NCBI GenBank assembly: GCA_001599935.1
Contig: BCIJ01000005.1
Coordinates: 310,001 to 374,000, forward strand
Length of the DNA: 64,000 bases
Direction: 5' to 3'
Source: Holtermannia corniformis
Taxonomy: Eukaryota > Basidiomycota > Tremellomycetes > Holtermanniales
The translations under genes and the position numbers were made by a program. This document shows positions 45,533 through 57,657 of this stretch, piece after piece; the stretch's first letter is position 1; each line of letters begins with the position of its first letter. A model generated the notes under the pieces. The model was not told where the DNA came from, did not search any database, and worked only from the letters and a program-made list of their open reading frames with translations.

Positions 45533-47494
45533 ATGGTCGGAACGTCGCGTACAGGCGCGCTTGCAGCCGTTGCACTGCTCGTTTGCGGAGTAGTGCATGC
45601 GGTGCCAACTCAGTTCGTTCTTTCGACCCAGGATTACCGCGCCAACGCGTCGATCGAAAACCAGTTGGATCCTCTGAAACGTGAGCATACAGAACCCTCG
45701 ATCACCTATACTCATTCGTGTTAGACTTGTCTGCTATCTCGCCCTTCTTTATCCCGTCACACAAGCCCACTCCTCTGCCCAACCACTGCAAGCTTGAGCA
45801 GGCGACCTTACTCATCCGGCACTCGGCCATCCTGGGCAATGATGACGAGTTCGAGCAAACGATGGAGCCGTTCATCTCCAAGGTTTGGGATTTGCAGCAA
45901 CACAAGCCAGAGGTGTTCCCAGCCGCTGGCGACTGGGCATTCCTGAGCGAGTGGAAGACGAGTATTGTGGAAGAGAAGCTCGAGGCATTGAGCGACAAGG
46001 GCTCAAATGACGCCACTGTATGTCATAGCTGGCTGATGTGAGCCGGGCTAATAGTCCCGACTTCAGTTCTTTGGCAAGTACATTCGCAAGCAGTACGGCT
46101 CTTTGTACCCGCGAAAGTCGGACGGCAAGAAAGCCAAGTCCAACCGCCGCAAATCCAAGGGCGGCGCCAAGTACAAGGTGATTTGGTTGCTCGAAGCACG
46201 ATAGAACCTCACTGATCCTAGTCAGGTCTGGACTGCCTCGTCTGATCGTGACATCCAGACAGCCGAAGCCTACATTAAGGGCTCCTTCCCATCACACCAG
46301 TCAGGCCCGGACGGTCATGGTGATGGCGAGATTGTGCAGCTCATCAAGGTGCCCAACAAGGCAGCGGAATGGGAACGAAGCTTGACACCTCATGTGCGTT
46401 ACCTCATCTCGTCCGTGTTACCCCTAACCAGCGGTAGAAAGCGTGCGCAGCCTTTGAGAAGGCTTCAAGTCTTAAGCCTGCCAATGTTTGGCTTGGTGTA
46501 TACGCGGCTCGTGTCCGCGAGCGGCTCGAGCACGTTGTCCCTGAGCTTGCCAAGGAGCTCAATGACCAAGACGTTCTGGCTATGCAGATGGTTGGTGTAC
46601 GTGGCTCCCTTACCAATCGACTGACGAAGACCAGCTGTGCGGCTACGAAACAATTGCGCGCGATCAGAAGTCCGAATTCTGCACTCTCTTCACTGACGAT
46701 GAGTGGCGGGATGTCGAATACTACTTTGATGTACGTGTTACACAGGTCTATGCACCGCTGACTCATTCCAGGTGCGCTTCCACTACATGATGGGGTACGG
46801 CAACTCGCTCTCTCCATACCTCGGTATGCCTTGGGTCAAGACTTCAGCCCACCTGCTTGCTGGCAAGGATACGACCGGTCGACACCAAGGTCACAAGGAG
46901 CAGTATGAGATTGAGGGTGGCAACCGCCCGCCAGGACACGACCCTCTGCCAAGTGAGTCTAGGTCTTTGCATAGCGCGGTCCGTCACTGACTATGTCCCA
47001 GAGCCCAAGCTGCCTCCCAACGCTACGCATTCGCAGGCGTACGTCTATAATAGCCTCCGTGCACAACGCGCTGACTGGATGCTAGACTCTTCGCCTCGTT
47101 TACCCACCGCGAATCGCCCGCTTTCGTGTCGACGTTCCTCAATCTCTACAACACTACCGAGGCTGGTACTCCTCCGGCATCGCAAGATCCACCGCTGCAT
47201 ATCCGTCCCCCCGGCCGCGCATGGAAGACGTCGCACATTGTACCTTTCCTCGGTTTCGTCGCGTTGGAAAAGTACTCGTGCCCCGCCGAGTTGAACTCCT
47301 GGACCGATGTCTTCAAGAAGCACAAGAAGACAGAGTATGTCCGAGCCGTCGTCAACGGAAAGCATGAGAAGATGGGCGGCTGTGCAGACGGTATCGGTGG
47401 AGGCTGCGAGTGGAAGCACTGGAAGCACTGGGTCGATGACCGGGTGCTCCGGTGGGCGGACTGGGAGAGTGTGTGCGACANGCCTGCAGAATGA
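45533..47494 (+). CDS. Secreted histidine-phosphatase-fold protein (acid phosphatase/phytase clade) with altered motifs
   Basis: Signal peptide MVGTSRTGALAAVALLVCGV then AVPTQF; the ATG at 45500 in frame is a possible longer start. The fold resembles fungal acid phosphatases of histidine-phosphatase clade 2: KLEQATLLIRHSAILGNDDE holds the RH pair, though the usual RHG is RHS. DVEYYFDVRFHYMMGYGNSL and FASFTHRESPAFVSTFLNLY follow, the latter where phytases have SHDNT. The end has SHIVPFLGFVALEKYSCPAE, the usual conserved C-terminal strand with Cys. The proton-donor Asp after His is Arg here, so activity is uncertain. Exons join through about 46380, 46630 and 47020. One base is N (47481) just before the stop, so the last residues are not certain. 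Confidence 0.65.
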
Positions 47495-47587
47495 TGGGTA
47501 CAAGAGACTGCTAGATTATTATGATGTACGAGTATCTGCATCGCATTACAACTCCTAGCGGAGACCGCAAAGGCACACAAGAACACC

Positions 47588-49832
47588 TCAGCGGTCGGCA
47601 GAGGAAACCGTGCTGCTCTGCTTCATCTTGCTGTCCTCACCCACTGGTGTGGGAGTTTGGTCGGTCGCATACGATGGCTCCGCTTCATATTGTACGACCG
47701 TCTCGTGCGTGACAGGGCCGCTGCTTGAGGTCAGCCGCCGGCTCATACGCGAGGCAAGATCCACGCACCGGAAGAACGTGCGGCCACCAATCTTGGGGAA
47801 GAACCAGTATCCAATTGCAAACACCCACACGCCCGCTGCGACGACGATGGCATAGTTCATCGTGGTGGCATCCGGCGCGACATCGGCTGGGCTAGATGCT
47901 CGATCAGCAGAGCCCAGCCAAATAAGCGGTGTGACGTACAAGCAAAAGACGATGCACGCGAACGCCATCCAGATGATACTGATCCAAGCGATCGGTCGGC
48001 TCCAGCGTCCGAGGCTGAACGGTCCGGGCTGCGATACGTTAGCGCCTTCGGATGGTCGAGATCGTATATGCTTACCTTGAAGTTGTGCTCACCCACGAAC
48101 AAGCGCGAGGCGATTGGGATAGCATACGCGCAGTCTGCGGACCCGTTAGCGTCATTGCCTATCAGTACCACTTGTTGAGACTCACAAGGACCGATGATTG
48201 CCAACGTAAAGATTGCACTGAGGAAAATCAGCGACGAGCTATACCTGGGCAACGACTGGACTTACTTGATGGCCGACTGGTTCTCTGGGTCGGCAAAACC
48301 GAGCAACCCGAGAGGCAGCGCACAGCCTGCGACGAGCCAGACTGTGCGGACGGGCGTACCAGTTTTGGGGTTGATGTGGTACCAGAACCGGCTGTATGGC
48401 AGAGCGCCATCACGAGCGAACGCAAACGCTTGCCGTGACGCGGGCAAGAGCAAAGACGCCGTCATGAAGAACTCGGCAATGCACCTGATGAACTCTGATC
48501 AGCCTCTAACCTGGACAGGTGTGGATGGCAGACGTACATAAAAGACCAGATGGCGAGGGAGCCCTTGTCACCGAATGCTGTGGTCTTATGAGCCACTTTC
48601 CTTGCTGAGGACGGTACGTACCCTGCTGGAAGATGAAAGCGAGGGGTTGACCGATTTCAGAGTCGTTTACCGCTGCGACGTCCGGGCCCATCGTGAGAGC
48701 ACAGATGAGCAGGAACAGGGTACCTGTCAGACCGGCGCTGGCAATGGAGCCCATGATGGCTTGAGGAACGGCCGTCGCCGCATTGGTTGCCTCTTCCGAC
48801 AGAGACACGGCGCAGTCAAACGAGCCTGGTTCTATCAGTTGGCGCCGCAAGATGAACGGTGAGTCAGAACGCACAGATGGTCCATACGGGTGCCAAGAAC
48901 GACATGATGAAAGCGTAACCGTTGGGCCACCCGGTCAAGTTTGCCCAGCCTCCAAAGGTGAAGGCGGCCGTGTTGAGTTCCTTGCGCCGTGCGATGGGGA
49001 GGCCGATGATGGTGACGAGGAGTAGCAAGACGTTCAATGCCACGCTAGGTGTTTGCAAGCGCGCAAACAAGTTGGTGCCGTACGCGCAAAGCAGCGCGCA
49101 ACCAAGGAGGATAGCGGCAAAGACGCCAAATTGTTCGCCAGCGCTGGCGGTGAATTCTGGGTTGGAGATGGAGGCGGCCGCCAGGAAGATGTTGGAACCG
49201 CCCCAGGCCAGAGATGAAACGGCAGCGACGTTGCCGAGGAACGAGTTGTCTGGGGTGTTGTCAGACTACACTTTGGAGTACCGGCTCATGGTACGCACAG
49301 CCGACCATCCAAGCGAGGAAATCCCGATACTGAGTTTGTCAGCGACGCGGATGTATGACGGACATACCTTTGGCGAGCCCAAACGGTGAGTCCAGAAATA
49401 TAGACCACCGGAGGTGGGCATTGAGCTAGCCAGCTCGGACATTGCAATGCCGATGGTAAGGATGAAGCAGGAGCTCATCAGCCAGCCCCAGACCATGCTG
49501 ACGGGACCGCCATAGGGGAGACAGTAGATCAATGTGGCCGCAATCGACGGGACCACACCCCTGCGCAATCGTCAGCTGGCGCAAGCGAGAACACGCGGCA
49601 AGCCTGACATGATGGAGAAAGCTACGCCAAAGGTCTCCCATGCGGAGAATGCGCGCTTGAGCTCGGGGTCGTAACTGGGACACTATGATCAGTAGCTACC
49701 TCTCATACTCGACGACCGCGACACCTACCCGAGCGCCTCCAAGCGCAAGTCATCTGCAAGGATTGGCCCTGCCGCAGGCCGAACCTCGATATCCGCCTCG
49801 GCCATCTTGTCTCGTTTGACGGGTACCACCAT
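47588..49832 (-). CDS. GABA/amine permease (Uga4-like, APC superfamily)
   Basis: Twelve-helix amino acid/polyamine transporter of the family of Uga4 and Hnm1. The ATG at 49832 starts a polar N-terminus (MVVPVKRDKMAEADIEVRPA), then YDPELKRAFSAWETFGVAFS-type and the first membrane segments (PYGGPVSMVWGWLMSSCFIL, MSELASSMPTSGGLYFWTHR). Later blocks are GFDCAVSLSEEATNAATAVP-like SFDCAVSLSEEATNAATAVP, GTLFLLICALTMGPDVAAVN and QAFAFARDGALPYSRFWYHI. The C-terminus is polar (PTPVGEDSKMKQSSTVSSADR), with stop at 47588-47590. Eight or more short introns. It is a paralogue of the gene at the window's left end and is divergent from copper amine oxidase across 600 bases. Confidence 0.88.
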
Positions 49833-50433
49833 TGTCGATGTCAGAGCAAACGCAGACAAGAAGTTGTGTTCCGCAACCAAGTCGACGTCGTTTAAGATGT
49901 TATCGTCACTTGACCGCAAGCTTATTCTTGGGCGATAACGTCGGGTAGTGTGGGGTCAAGCGGCAGGGAACACCCAAGCGAGGTCGATAGCTGGTCCAGT
50001 GGGCTCGGCGCTGGTGCTGGGAGCGCCCGAGACAGTCGTCAGTTGACCGCGCGGTTCAGCCTGAAGGTGAGGCTGAGCGCCTTCGATACCAAGTGCTGAT
50101 ATCGTCGGCCAATTGAAAGTGTCCGCACGTACGTCATCCCCAGCTTGCAGGATGTCAGGGGGCGGACATGCTTCGGGTACGGTGCGATGTTCGGACCCTG
50201 GTAGCGCTCGTTGACCCGGTCCGAACGAGCTGCAGTTGAATTAGCCTGAGAAGCGAGCGTGCGGTGGTGATCGCTTGGTCGCCATGGCGACCGCAGGCTA
50301 AACTGCCGGGTAAACCTTCGGGATCGTCGTATCAGCTGCAACGAGGCCAGTGCGAGGTTGAGCTGTATAAGAGTCTGGCACAGAGGCATTTGTCTGCGTC
50401 AGCACTGTCAGTATCAGCACACGCCTAGACATC
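49833..50433. promoter_or_regulatory. Shared divergent promoter of permease and copper amine oxidase, with GATA-type motifs
   Basis: The 601 bases between the two ATGs hold no gene. HGATAR-type words lie at 49900-49905 (CGATAA on the minus strand), 49933-49938 (CGATAA) and 49985-49990 (CGATAG), 68-158 bases before the permease start. Fungal GATA factors (AreA/Gln3 class) bind HGATAR and switch on nitrogen-catabolic genes. Six-base words of this kind are common by chance, so regulation is only suggested. A CATACC-like start region precedes the oxidase ATG at 50434. Confidence 0.45.
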
Positions 50434-53267
50434 ATGGTCGACATCACTCACGCTGTCAACGGCAACGGCCAAGCCCACCCCATCACCTCGTCCACCTCCA
50501 AGGCCGGCTACGCACACCCTCTCGATCCGCTCTCGCCCGCCGAGATCCAGGCAGTCGTCGAGGCCGTACGCAAGCACTCGAATGCCTTGCCTCGGGATGA
50601 CAAGAAGCCTACCAAGCTGCTGTTCAACTCGATCAGCTTGAAGGAGCCTGCAAAGGCCGCGGTGCTCACTTGGACTGGCGCGTTCACCGCCGAGGAGCTC
50701 GGCTCAGTGCCCGACCTCAAGCGTGAGGCAGATGTGAGTCCGAGTCGTAGTGTCGTACTGAGCCGCCTCTGATCATCATGTAGGTCCACCTTATCTGCCC
50801 CGAAACGTCTCACTCGTACGAGGCGATTGTGGAGCTGCCTTCCAATGTGTATGCGTCAAAGTCGACATCAAGTGCGGTGACGGCGTGGGTCGTGCTCGAA
50901 GGCGAGCTGCAACCATCGCTTCAGACCGAAGAACTCCTTTGGGCCGAAGAAGTCTGCCGTGCCGATCCCAAAGTCAAGGAAGCGTGCGATGCCATCGGTC
51001 TCGAGCAATCCGACATCTACGTTGACGGTGCGTGAGGGCTCAAACGGCGGCGGGAGGACCGCCGACCGGCCCGTGGACAGCAAAGTCTGTGCTGACTGTG
51101 AGATCAGGCTGGTGCATTGGTATCGACGAGCGCTACCCCGGCAAGCGTCTTCAGCAGTGCTTCGTCTTTGCCCGCTCGCGGCCAGGGGACAATCTGTATG
51201 GCCACCCATGCGACTTTATCATTGTCATGGGTACGTGCAGCACCATCAACTTTGACCAGTCCGTGCTGACAACCTCTGCAGACTCGCACTCTGGCGAGGT
51301 CCTGACAATCGACTACCCCCACACCAACCAATCCGCACCTTCCGACCCCAAGCCTGCCTCATCTGCCGCGGCGTACGAGCAGGCCCCTGCGCGTGCTCGG
51401 TTTGCCCCGCCAAAGGCCAACCACAACTATCTGCCCGAGCAGATTGTTCAGGATGAGCCCGAGTTCAAGCTCCGCGAGGGGCTCAAGCCGCTGCATGTGA
51501 TCCAGCCCGAGGGTGTGAGCTACAAGCTCGAGGGCCGGACTCTCAGCTGGCAAAATTGGCGGTTCCACGTCGGCTTCAGCTACCGGTGTGTATAGCCCGC
51601 GAGGTCCTTTGACATGCTGACGGCTATCGTAGTGAAGGTCTGGTGCTCTCGAATGTGACTTATGACGATGGCGCCAAGGGCACGCGACCGCTGTTCTACC
51701 GTCTCTCCGTTGCCGAGATGGTCGTGCCCGTGAGTCTTCGACAGACAGGTTCTTGTCGCAGCACTGACGCCTTGTTAGTACGGCAAGCCGACCTACCCGC
51801 ACCACCGCAAGCACGCGTTCGACACTGGCGAGTACGGGATCGGTGCGCTCGCCAACTCGTTGGCTCTTGGTTGCGACTGCCTCGGCAGCATCTCCTACCT
51901 CGATGCCCACTTTTGTACGCGTGCCGGCGGTCTCGAGACGATCAAGAGCGCTATCTGCATCCATGAGGAGGATGCAGGTATCCTGCACAAGGTGTGTGGT
52001 TGAGATCACGCAGTCTCGAGACTCGACTGACAACGCTCAGCATACCGACTTCCGGGACAACAAGGTGCATGTTGCGCGGAATCGCAAGCTCGTCGTGTCG
52101 AGCATCTGCACAGTCGCCAACTACGAGGTACGTGTTGACGGCTTGCGCTGAGACATCAACCTAACCTGCCGCAGTACGGGTTCTACTTCAACTTTGCACT
52201 CGACGGCTCGATCGAGCTCGAGGTCAAGGCGACGGGTATCGTCAATGCTTATCCGCTCGGCCCCAACGAGCCCCGTGACTCTGCTCACGAAGTCGAGGTC
52301 GCTCCTCGGATCGCGGCCCAGCACCACCAGCATGTCAGTGCCATCATGCCTATCTCGTGCTGTACTGACCTAGCGTAGATCTTCTCATACCGGATCGACC
52401 CCATGATCGACGGTCTCAACAACCAAGTCGTCCAGGTCGACGTCGTGCCCGATGACGACGAGGTGGGCGGTGAAGACAACTTCTACGGGAACGGGTTCAA
52501 GACGGTCAAGAAGCTGTTCAAGACGAGCAAGGAGGCCGTGTCCGACTATGACGGCAACAAGGCTCGGGCTTGGGCGATTGAGAACCCGCACAAGCAGCAC
52601 TATGCTTCGGGGAGCAATGTGGCATACAAGATTGGTGGGTCGCTCGAGGCGAAACTGCTGCCGAGCTGATGGTGGTGACAGTGTCCAAGGACATGCCGCC
52701 TCTGCTTGCCAAGCCTGGCTCGCAAGTGTGGAAGCGTGCGCCCTTTGCTCGCCACAACGTCAGTATCACCTTGCGTTACCGCACTAAACACTGACACCCG
52801 GCAGCTCTTCGTGACACCCTATGCGGAGAACGAGATCTACCCCTCTGAACTGCACATCAACCAGAACCCAGGCGAGGACGCATTCGGTCTTCAAGAGTGG
52901 GTGAACCGAGACGAGGACATTGTCGACAAGGATATCGTCTGTTGGGCCGGCTTTGGCGTCACGCACATTTCACGTCCAGAGGTGAGCCATGCTGTGGGCA
53001 TCAGTGGTTGCCCGTGCTAATGATTGGTTAGGACTGGCCTATCATGCCGGTTGAGATTCTGCGCGTGCACCTGAAACCGTCCGGGTTCTTTGACGTGAGT
53101 GTGCCACGGGTCGTTTGGACCAATGCTTATCCCCGCAGCGCAACCCCGGTCTGGACGTGCCCATGAAGGCTGATGTCAAGTCGCGGAATGCCGACGAGGC
53201 TGTGGCGGGTGCGCAGAGCAATGGCAACGGCAACGGCCAGAGCAACGGCTCGTGCTGCAGTGCTTGA
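50434..53267 (+). CDS. Copper amine oxidase (TPQ-dependent primary amine oxidase)
   Basis: Oxidises primary amines to aldehydes with release of ammonia and hydrogen peroxide, using copper and a topaquinone made from a Tyr in the chain. The precursor Tyr is in NYEYGFYF; an intron (52128-52174) splits this motif after NYE. The catalytic base is in [12 protein letters not shown]. Copper and nearby residues are in [20 protein letters not shown] and in the H-rich C-terminal part ([14 protein letters not shown]). The N-terminal domains ([19 protein letters not shown] and [19 protein letters not shown] linker) are typical of N2/N3. The protein has no signal peptide and ends in a Gly/Asn/Ser tail, [19 protein letters not shown] could be read as a CaaX box. 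Nine or ten short introns. Confidence 0.93.
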
Positions 53268-53719
53268 CTGTGTGGCAAGTGAGGATCGTCTGGGTTGAGA
53301 CTGCGAGCTGTACGAGTAACGACATTGCGCCCTGTATGAATGAGGATCAACCTAGCGGTAGTGTGCCACGCGCGCAGCACACAACACACGGCGGCTCGTG
53401 CCACCTTCGCTTCCGACGTTGCGTAAACCTTAGCACAAGTGATTGCAGCTGTGGTGACACACTGATGTGAACCGCCGTGTGCGCAGCCGCTGCGATTGCA
53501 TCGTCTCGGACGGACAGGTGCGCAGCTGTCTTGTCGCGGTCTCGGCCCTCGGGGACTGTGCTTGGTCTGAGCAGTGACATCAGGATCCGCCACGGTGTGC
53601 GAGACACGGCCGATGACGTAACGATTCAGGGAAGTAAAGATCGCCCAGAAAGCCAGACGCCGCCCTCGACTTTACCATCCTTCACCGCGCCATCAGCACC
53701 ACCAGTTCCACCAGCGACC
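53268..53719. other. Intergenic, no gene seen
   Basis: About 450 bases between the amine oxidase stop and the channel gene. A GGAAGT and a pyrimidine-rich stretch lie near 53630-53700 before the ATG at 53720. No coding or RNA feature recognised. Confidence 0.45.
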
Positions 53720-56681
53720 ATGTCCAACACGGGCAAGGACGCCTCGGCCGCATCCACCCCGAGCTTCGTCTCGGCCCTCGTGCTCGGTCTTGTCATCGTC
53801 GGCGCGCTCGCGACGTTTTTCGTGCTCGTGCACAGGAACCGCAAGGTTCACAAGGTTTTCCAGACGCGCAGTGTGCTCGCGCCGCCGGGGTATGTGTGCT
53901 GCAGAAAACGCCATGCACGAGCTCGACTGACCGCTCGGACCGTACAGGAATCGCCCGCCAGAGCTCTCGGGCAGTTTTATAGCGTGGTGGAAGGAGATCT
54001 TGTTCTACGATGACAAGCTCATCATCCAGGAGAATGGCCTCGATGCCTACCTCTTTGTCCGATTGTGCGTTGGGGACGATTGCAGTTTGCACCTCGGCTG
54101 ACTCTGCTCTCCTTAGCCTCAAGGTCTTTGGCCTCCAGCTGCTTGTCCCTTACACGCTCTTGACCATCATCGTCCTGATCCCAGTCTCGTGAGTTGTAAA
54201 AGTGTGGATTGCGACAGTCAACTGACACCGTCCAGCGCTGCATCACCCAACGCCGGCAACACGGGTCTCAACAAGCTCACGTTTGGCAACGTCGCCGACA
54301 ACCACCAGAACCGGCACATTGCCCACTTTGTCGTCGCGCTCGTATTGATCGCATACACGCTGTACCTCGTCCACCGCGAATACCAGCACTTCTATGAGAT
54401 TCGTCAGAGCTGGCTTGCCAACCCAATGCACGTCAACACCAATGGCACCCGCACCGTCGTCGTCACTGGGATCCCGAAAGACGCCACAACCGAAGAGGGC
54501 GTCAAGGACATGACGACGGCTGTGGGCGGTGTCGCGACAAACGTGTGGCTCACTCGGTCAGTCGTCATGAGCCACAAGTGAGGCGGTACTGACTGCATAA
54601 AGCAACACCAAGGACATTGGCAAGATCTACGACAAGCGCAACGACGAGCTCCTTCGCCTCGAGGGCGCCGAGGGCAAGTTGCTCAAGCTTGCGGCTAAGA
54701 ACGAACGCAAGGGCAAGACGCCCGAGAAGACTGGTGCGTTCTCAGTGCTGACCCGCCATGCGGGACAACTGACGCCCACCAGGCAAGCTAGATGTCGAAC
54801 GCGCCGGCGCATCCATGATTGACCGCTATGTTCTGCCCTCAAAGCGTCCAACATGGAAGCAAGGTCTGCTCGGTCTCTTTGGACGCAAGATGGACCTCGA
54901 GACCTCGCCAGCCTTCATCGCCGATCACAACGCCACGATCGACTCGATGCGCACCAACGCCTCGTCCCTTGAAGTTGGTAACACTGCATTCGTCCGGTTC
55001 AGCAGCCAGCACGACGCGCACACATTCGCCAGCAGCGTCAGCAAGACGCGCAAAGAGTGGAAGCACGTCAAGGCCGGGATCGAGCTCGTGCCCGAAGACG
55101 TCGAGTGGGCAAACACGCACATGAACCCGAAAGCGCGCCAGGTCGGCACCATCATCAGCTGGGCTCTGACGATCGGTTTGATCATTATCTGGTCGATCCC
55201 TGTCGCGTTCGTCGGCATCGTCAGTAACATTGACGCCATGTGTGAGAAGGCGAGCTGGCTTGCGTGGCTCTGCGACCCGAACATCATCCCGTCGTGAGTG
55301 CCTGCTACGTTTGTCGAGGGTCGCGGCTGATTCGTGCAGAGCTGTGCTTGGTATCATCAAGGGCATCTTGCCTCCCGTCCTGCTTGCCGTCCTGTTCATG
55401 CTGCTGCCCATGATCCTTCGCTTCTGGGTCAAGATGCAGGGCGAGGTCCGCAAATCGTGAGTAGTTCACAGACGTCGCCAGCAGCACTGACGCGCACAGC
55501 GATATCGAGCTCAAGCTCTTCTCGCGCTTCTGGCTCTTCCAGGTCATCCACGGTTTCCTGATCATCACAATCGCTTCCGGTCTGATTGACGCCTTGTCGA
55601 ACCTCGGTGGTACCGCCGGCTCGGTCCCGACGCTGCTTGCCAAGAAGTTGCCCAGCGCTTCGATCTTCTTCTTGACCTTGTGAGTGGCCACGCGCGACGG
55701 ACGAGTAGCGACTGACGCGAGCAGTGTGCTAGCCACGACGTTTTCGAGCGCCGCACAATTGTTCTCGCGCATCAAGCCGTTCGTGTTTCACCTGCTCAAG
55801 GGTATTCTGGGCGGCAACACGCCTCGCAAGTTCTTTGCCAGCGAGGTCAGTAACGCGTCAACGTGTGTGTGCGCGGTGCTGACATTGCACAGTACAAGAT
55901 GGACTCGTACGCCTGGGCTACCGTCTGGCCGCCAGTGTGCCTGCTCGTGTGCATTACCGTCGTCTACTCTGTCATCCAGCCAATCATCTGCCTCGTCTCG
56001 CTCGTCGCCTTTGGTCTCCTGTACGCCGGCTACAAGTACACACTCGGCTGGTGTGCCGACCAGCCTGACGCTATCGAGACGGGCGGTCAGTTTTACGTCA
56101 AGGCACTCCGGACCGTCTTTGTCTCGCTCTACCTTGAGGAGATTTGCCTGGCCGGGCTGTTCTTCCTCTCGCGGGATGAGCGCCGAGAGCAGACCAAGTC
56201 GGGTCTTGCGTGCGGTGCTCTTATGGTACGTGGACAGGGCAACGTGACCGCGCGGGGCACTGACAACATGCAGATTGTCGTCATTGTCGCTACGGCCATC
56301 TTCCAGGCTTTGATCGACTGGCGCCTTTTCCCCCGCCCGATGCTCACCTACGCCCAATCATCGTTCAACGCTTCTGCGTCCAAGACCAAGCTCAACCTTC
56401 ACGCTGTGCAGACGTCCGACGAGGATGACAAACAGTTTGGAAACACGACGGGAGCCCACCAGCACGCTTTCGACCACCCCTCGCTCTGGAAGAACCAGCC
56501 GATCGTGTGGGTCGCCGACGATGCGCTCGGTATCGGTCGCGCAGAGGTCGAACGGATCCGCGCAGCCAAAGTCGACGCTAGCACCGACTATGCGCACATG
56601 GACGTCAAGGGCCAGCTCGCGGTCGACCGCAGTGCGCCTGACGAGGCGTGGCACGGCGGTCAGACCCAGGCGGAGGCTTAG
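53720..56681 (+). CDS. CSC1/OSCA-type mechanosensitive or osmosensitive cation channel (DUF221)
   Basis: Multi-pass channel of the CSC1/OSCA/TMEM63 family, which passes calcium and other cations in response to membrane tension. From the ATG at 53720 the first membrane helix is SFVSALVLGLVIVGALATFF, followed by a long cytoplasmic region (LPSKRPTWKQGLLGLFGRKM, AFVRFSSQHDAHTFASSVSK, ELVPEDVEWANTHMNPKARQ) typical of the PHM7_cyt domain. The RSN1_7TM part has IISWALTIGLIIIWSIPVAF, SAVLGIIKGILPPVLLAVLF, FRFWLFQVIHGFLIITIASG-like FSRFWLFQVIHGFLIITIAS, WATVWPPVCLLVCITVVYSV and GGQFYVKALRTVFVSLYLEE. The C-terminus is polar (SAPDEAWHGGQTQAEA). Around nine introns. Confidence 0.9.
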
Positions 56682-56937
56682 GGGTGGCATCGTGGAGACG
56701 GTATCGGCGCCTAAGCCCGTATAATGCTGTGACTAGTGTCCATATGGCTTGTGTAACGACCTATACTGCTGTCATGAATCGATTTATACACGAGCTCGAC
56801 GCGATCCGTTGGCAATTGGGCGCTTGCTGATTGGCTGCGGTTGCCGAGGCTGACTCGGCGGGTTGACTAGGCGGATGTTGCGCCAGTACGTATAGTGGGC
56901 TGCTTCAGCGCAGTCCTGCATAACGCAAAGCAAGACA

Positions 56938-57657
56938 ATGTACCTCCGACCGGTCCACACTGACCTGCACCTTCCCACTCTCCACCGATTCATCCGGGAA
57001 AACCCACTTGGCGTCCTCACGACCGCGATCGCGACTCCTTCCTTTCCCCTGCTGCAGTGCAGTCACATCCCCTTTGTCCTCGATGTCAAAGATGGCGAGT
57101 CGCTAGATGAGTGTGGGGTTCTGCGAGGCCACGTCGCCAGGCAGAATCCACAGGTCAAGGCCCTTATCGAGTCCGCACGGGCTAGCGGCCAACCTGGGTC
57201 GTTTGAGCTCGAACCGGATGTCATGCTGCTCTTCAACTCTCCCCACCACTCGTATGTCACGCCGAAATACTACACCGAGACCAAGCCGTCTACAGGCAAG
57301 GTCGTTCCAACGTGGAACTATGCCGCCGTTCAGGCCTACGGCAAGCTACGGCTCTTCTACGAGAACACTCCCGAGACGGACGCGTTCCTCATGAAGCAGG
57401 TCGACGACCTGACGCGCCAACAAGAGGGCGACGTCAAGGCGTGGAAGGTCTCGGATGCACCCGAGCGCTACGTTGGGCTCTTGGCAAAGGGCATTGTCGG
57501 GATCGAGATCCGCCTAGAGAGTCTAGCGGGCAAGTTCAAGATGAGCCAAGAGATGGGACCGGGCGATCGCGAGGGCATCGTAGCCGGTTTTCGAGACGAT
57601 GGCACGGTTACCGGTCAGCAGATTGCAGACATGGTAGCAGCGCGGGCGCCGAAATGA
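56938..57657 (+). CDS. PaiB-like FMN-binding split-barrel protein
   Basis: Intronless ORF of 239 residues from MYLRPVHTDLHLPTLHRFIR. It matches the PaiB family: LGVLTTAIATPSFPLLQCSH, IPFVLDV, LRGHVARQNPQVKAL, FNSPHHSYVTPKYYTETKPS, VVPTWNYAAVQAYGKLRLF and IVGIEIRLESLAGKFKMSQE. PaiB was named as a transcription regulator in Bacillus, but the fold binds FMN and its role in fungi is not established. In a region where almost every gene has several introns, an intronless gene of bacterial-style family may point to past transfer. Widespread fungal PaiB genes exist, so the transfer need not be recent. Length is near the family norm. Confidence 0.85.
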   Translation: MYLRPVHTDLHLPTLHRFIRENPLGVLTTAIATPSFPLLQCSHIPFVLDVKDGESLDECGVLRGHVARQNPQVKALIESARASGQPGSFELEPDVMLLFNSPHHSYVTPKYYTETKPSTGKVVPTWNYAAVQAYGKLRLFYENTPETDAFLMKQVDDLTRQQEGDVKAWKVSDAPERYVGLLAKGIVGIEIRLESLAGKFKMSQEMGPGDREGIVAGFRDDGTVTGQQIADMVAARAPK

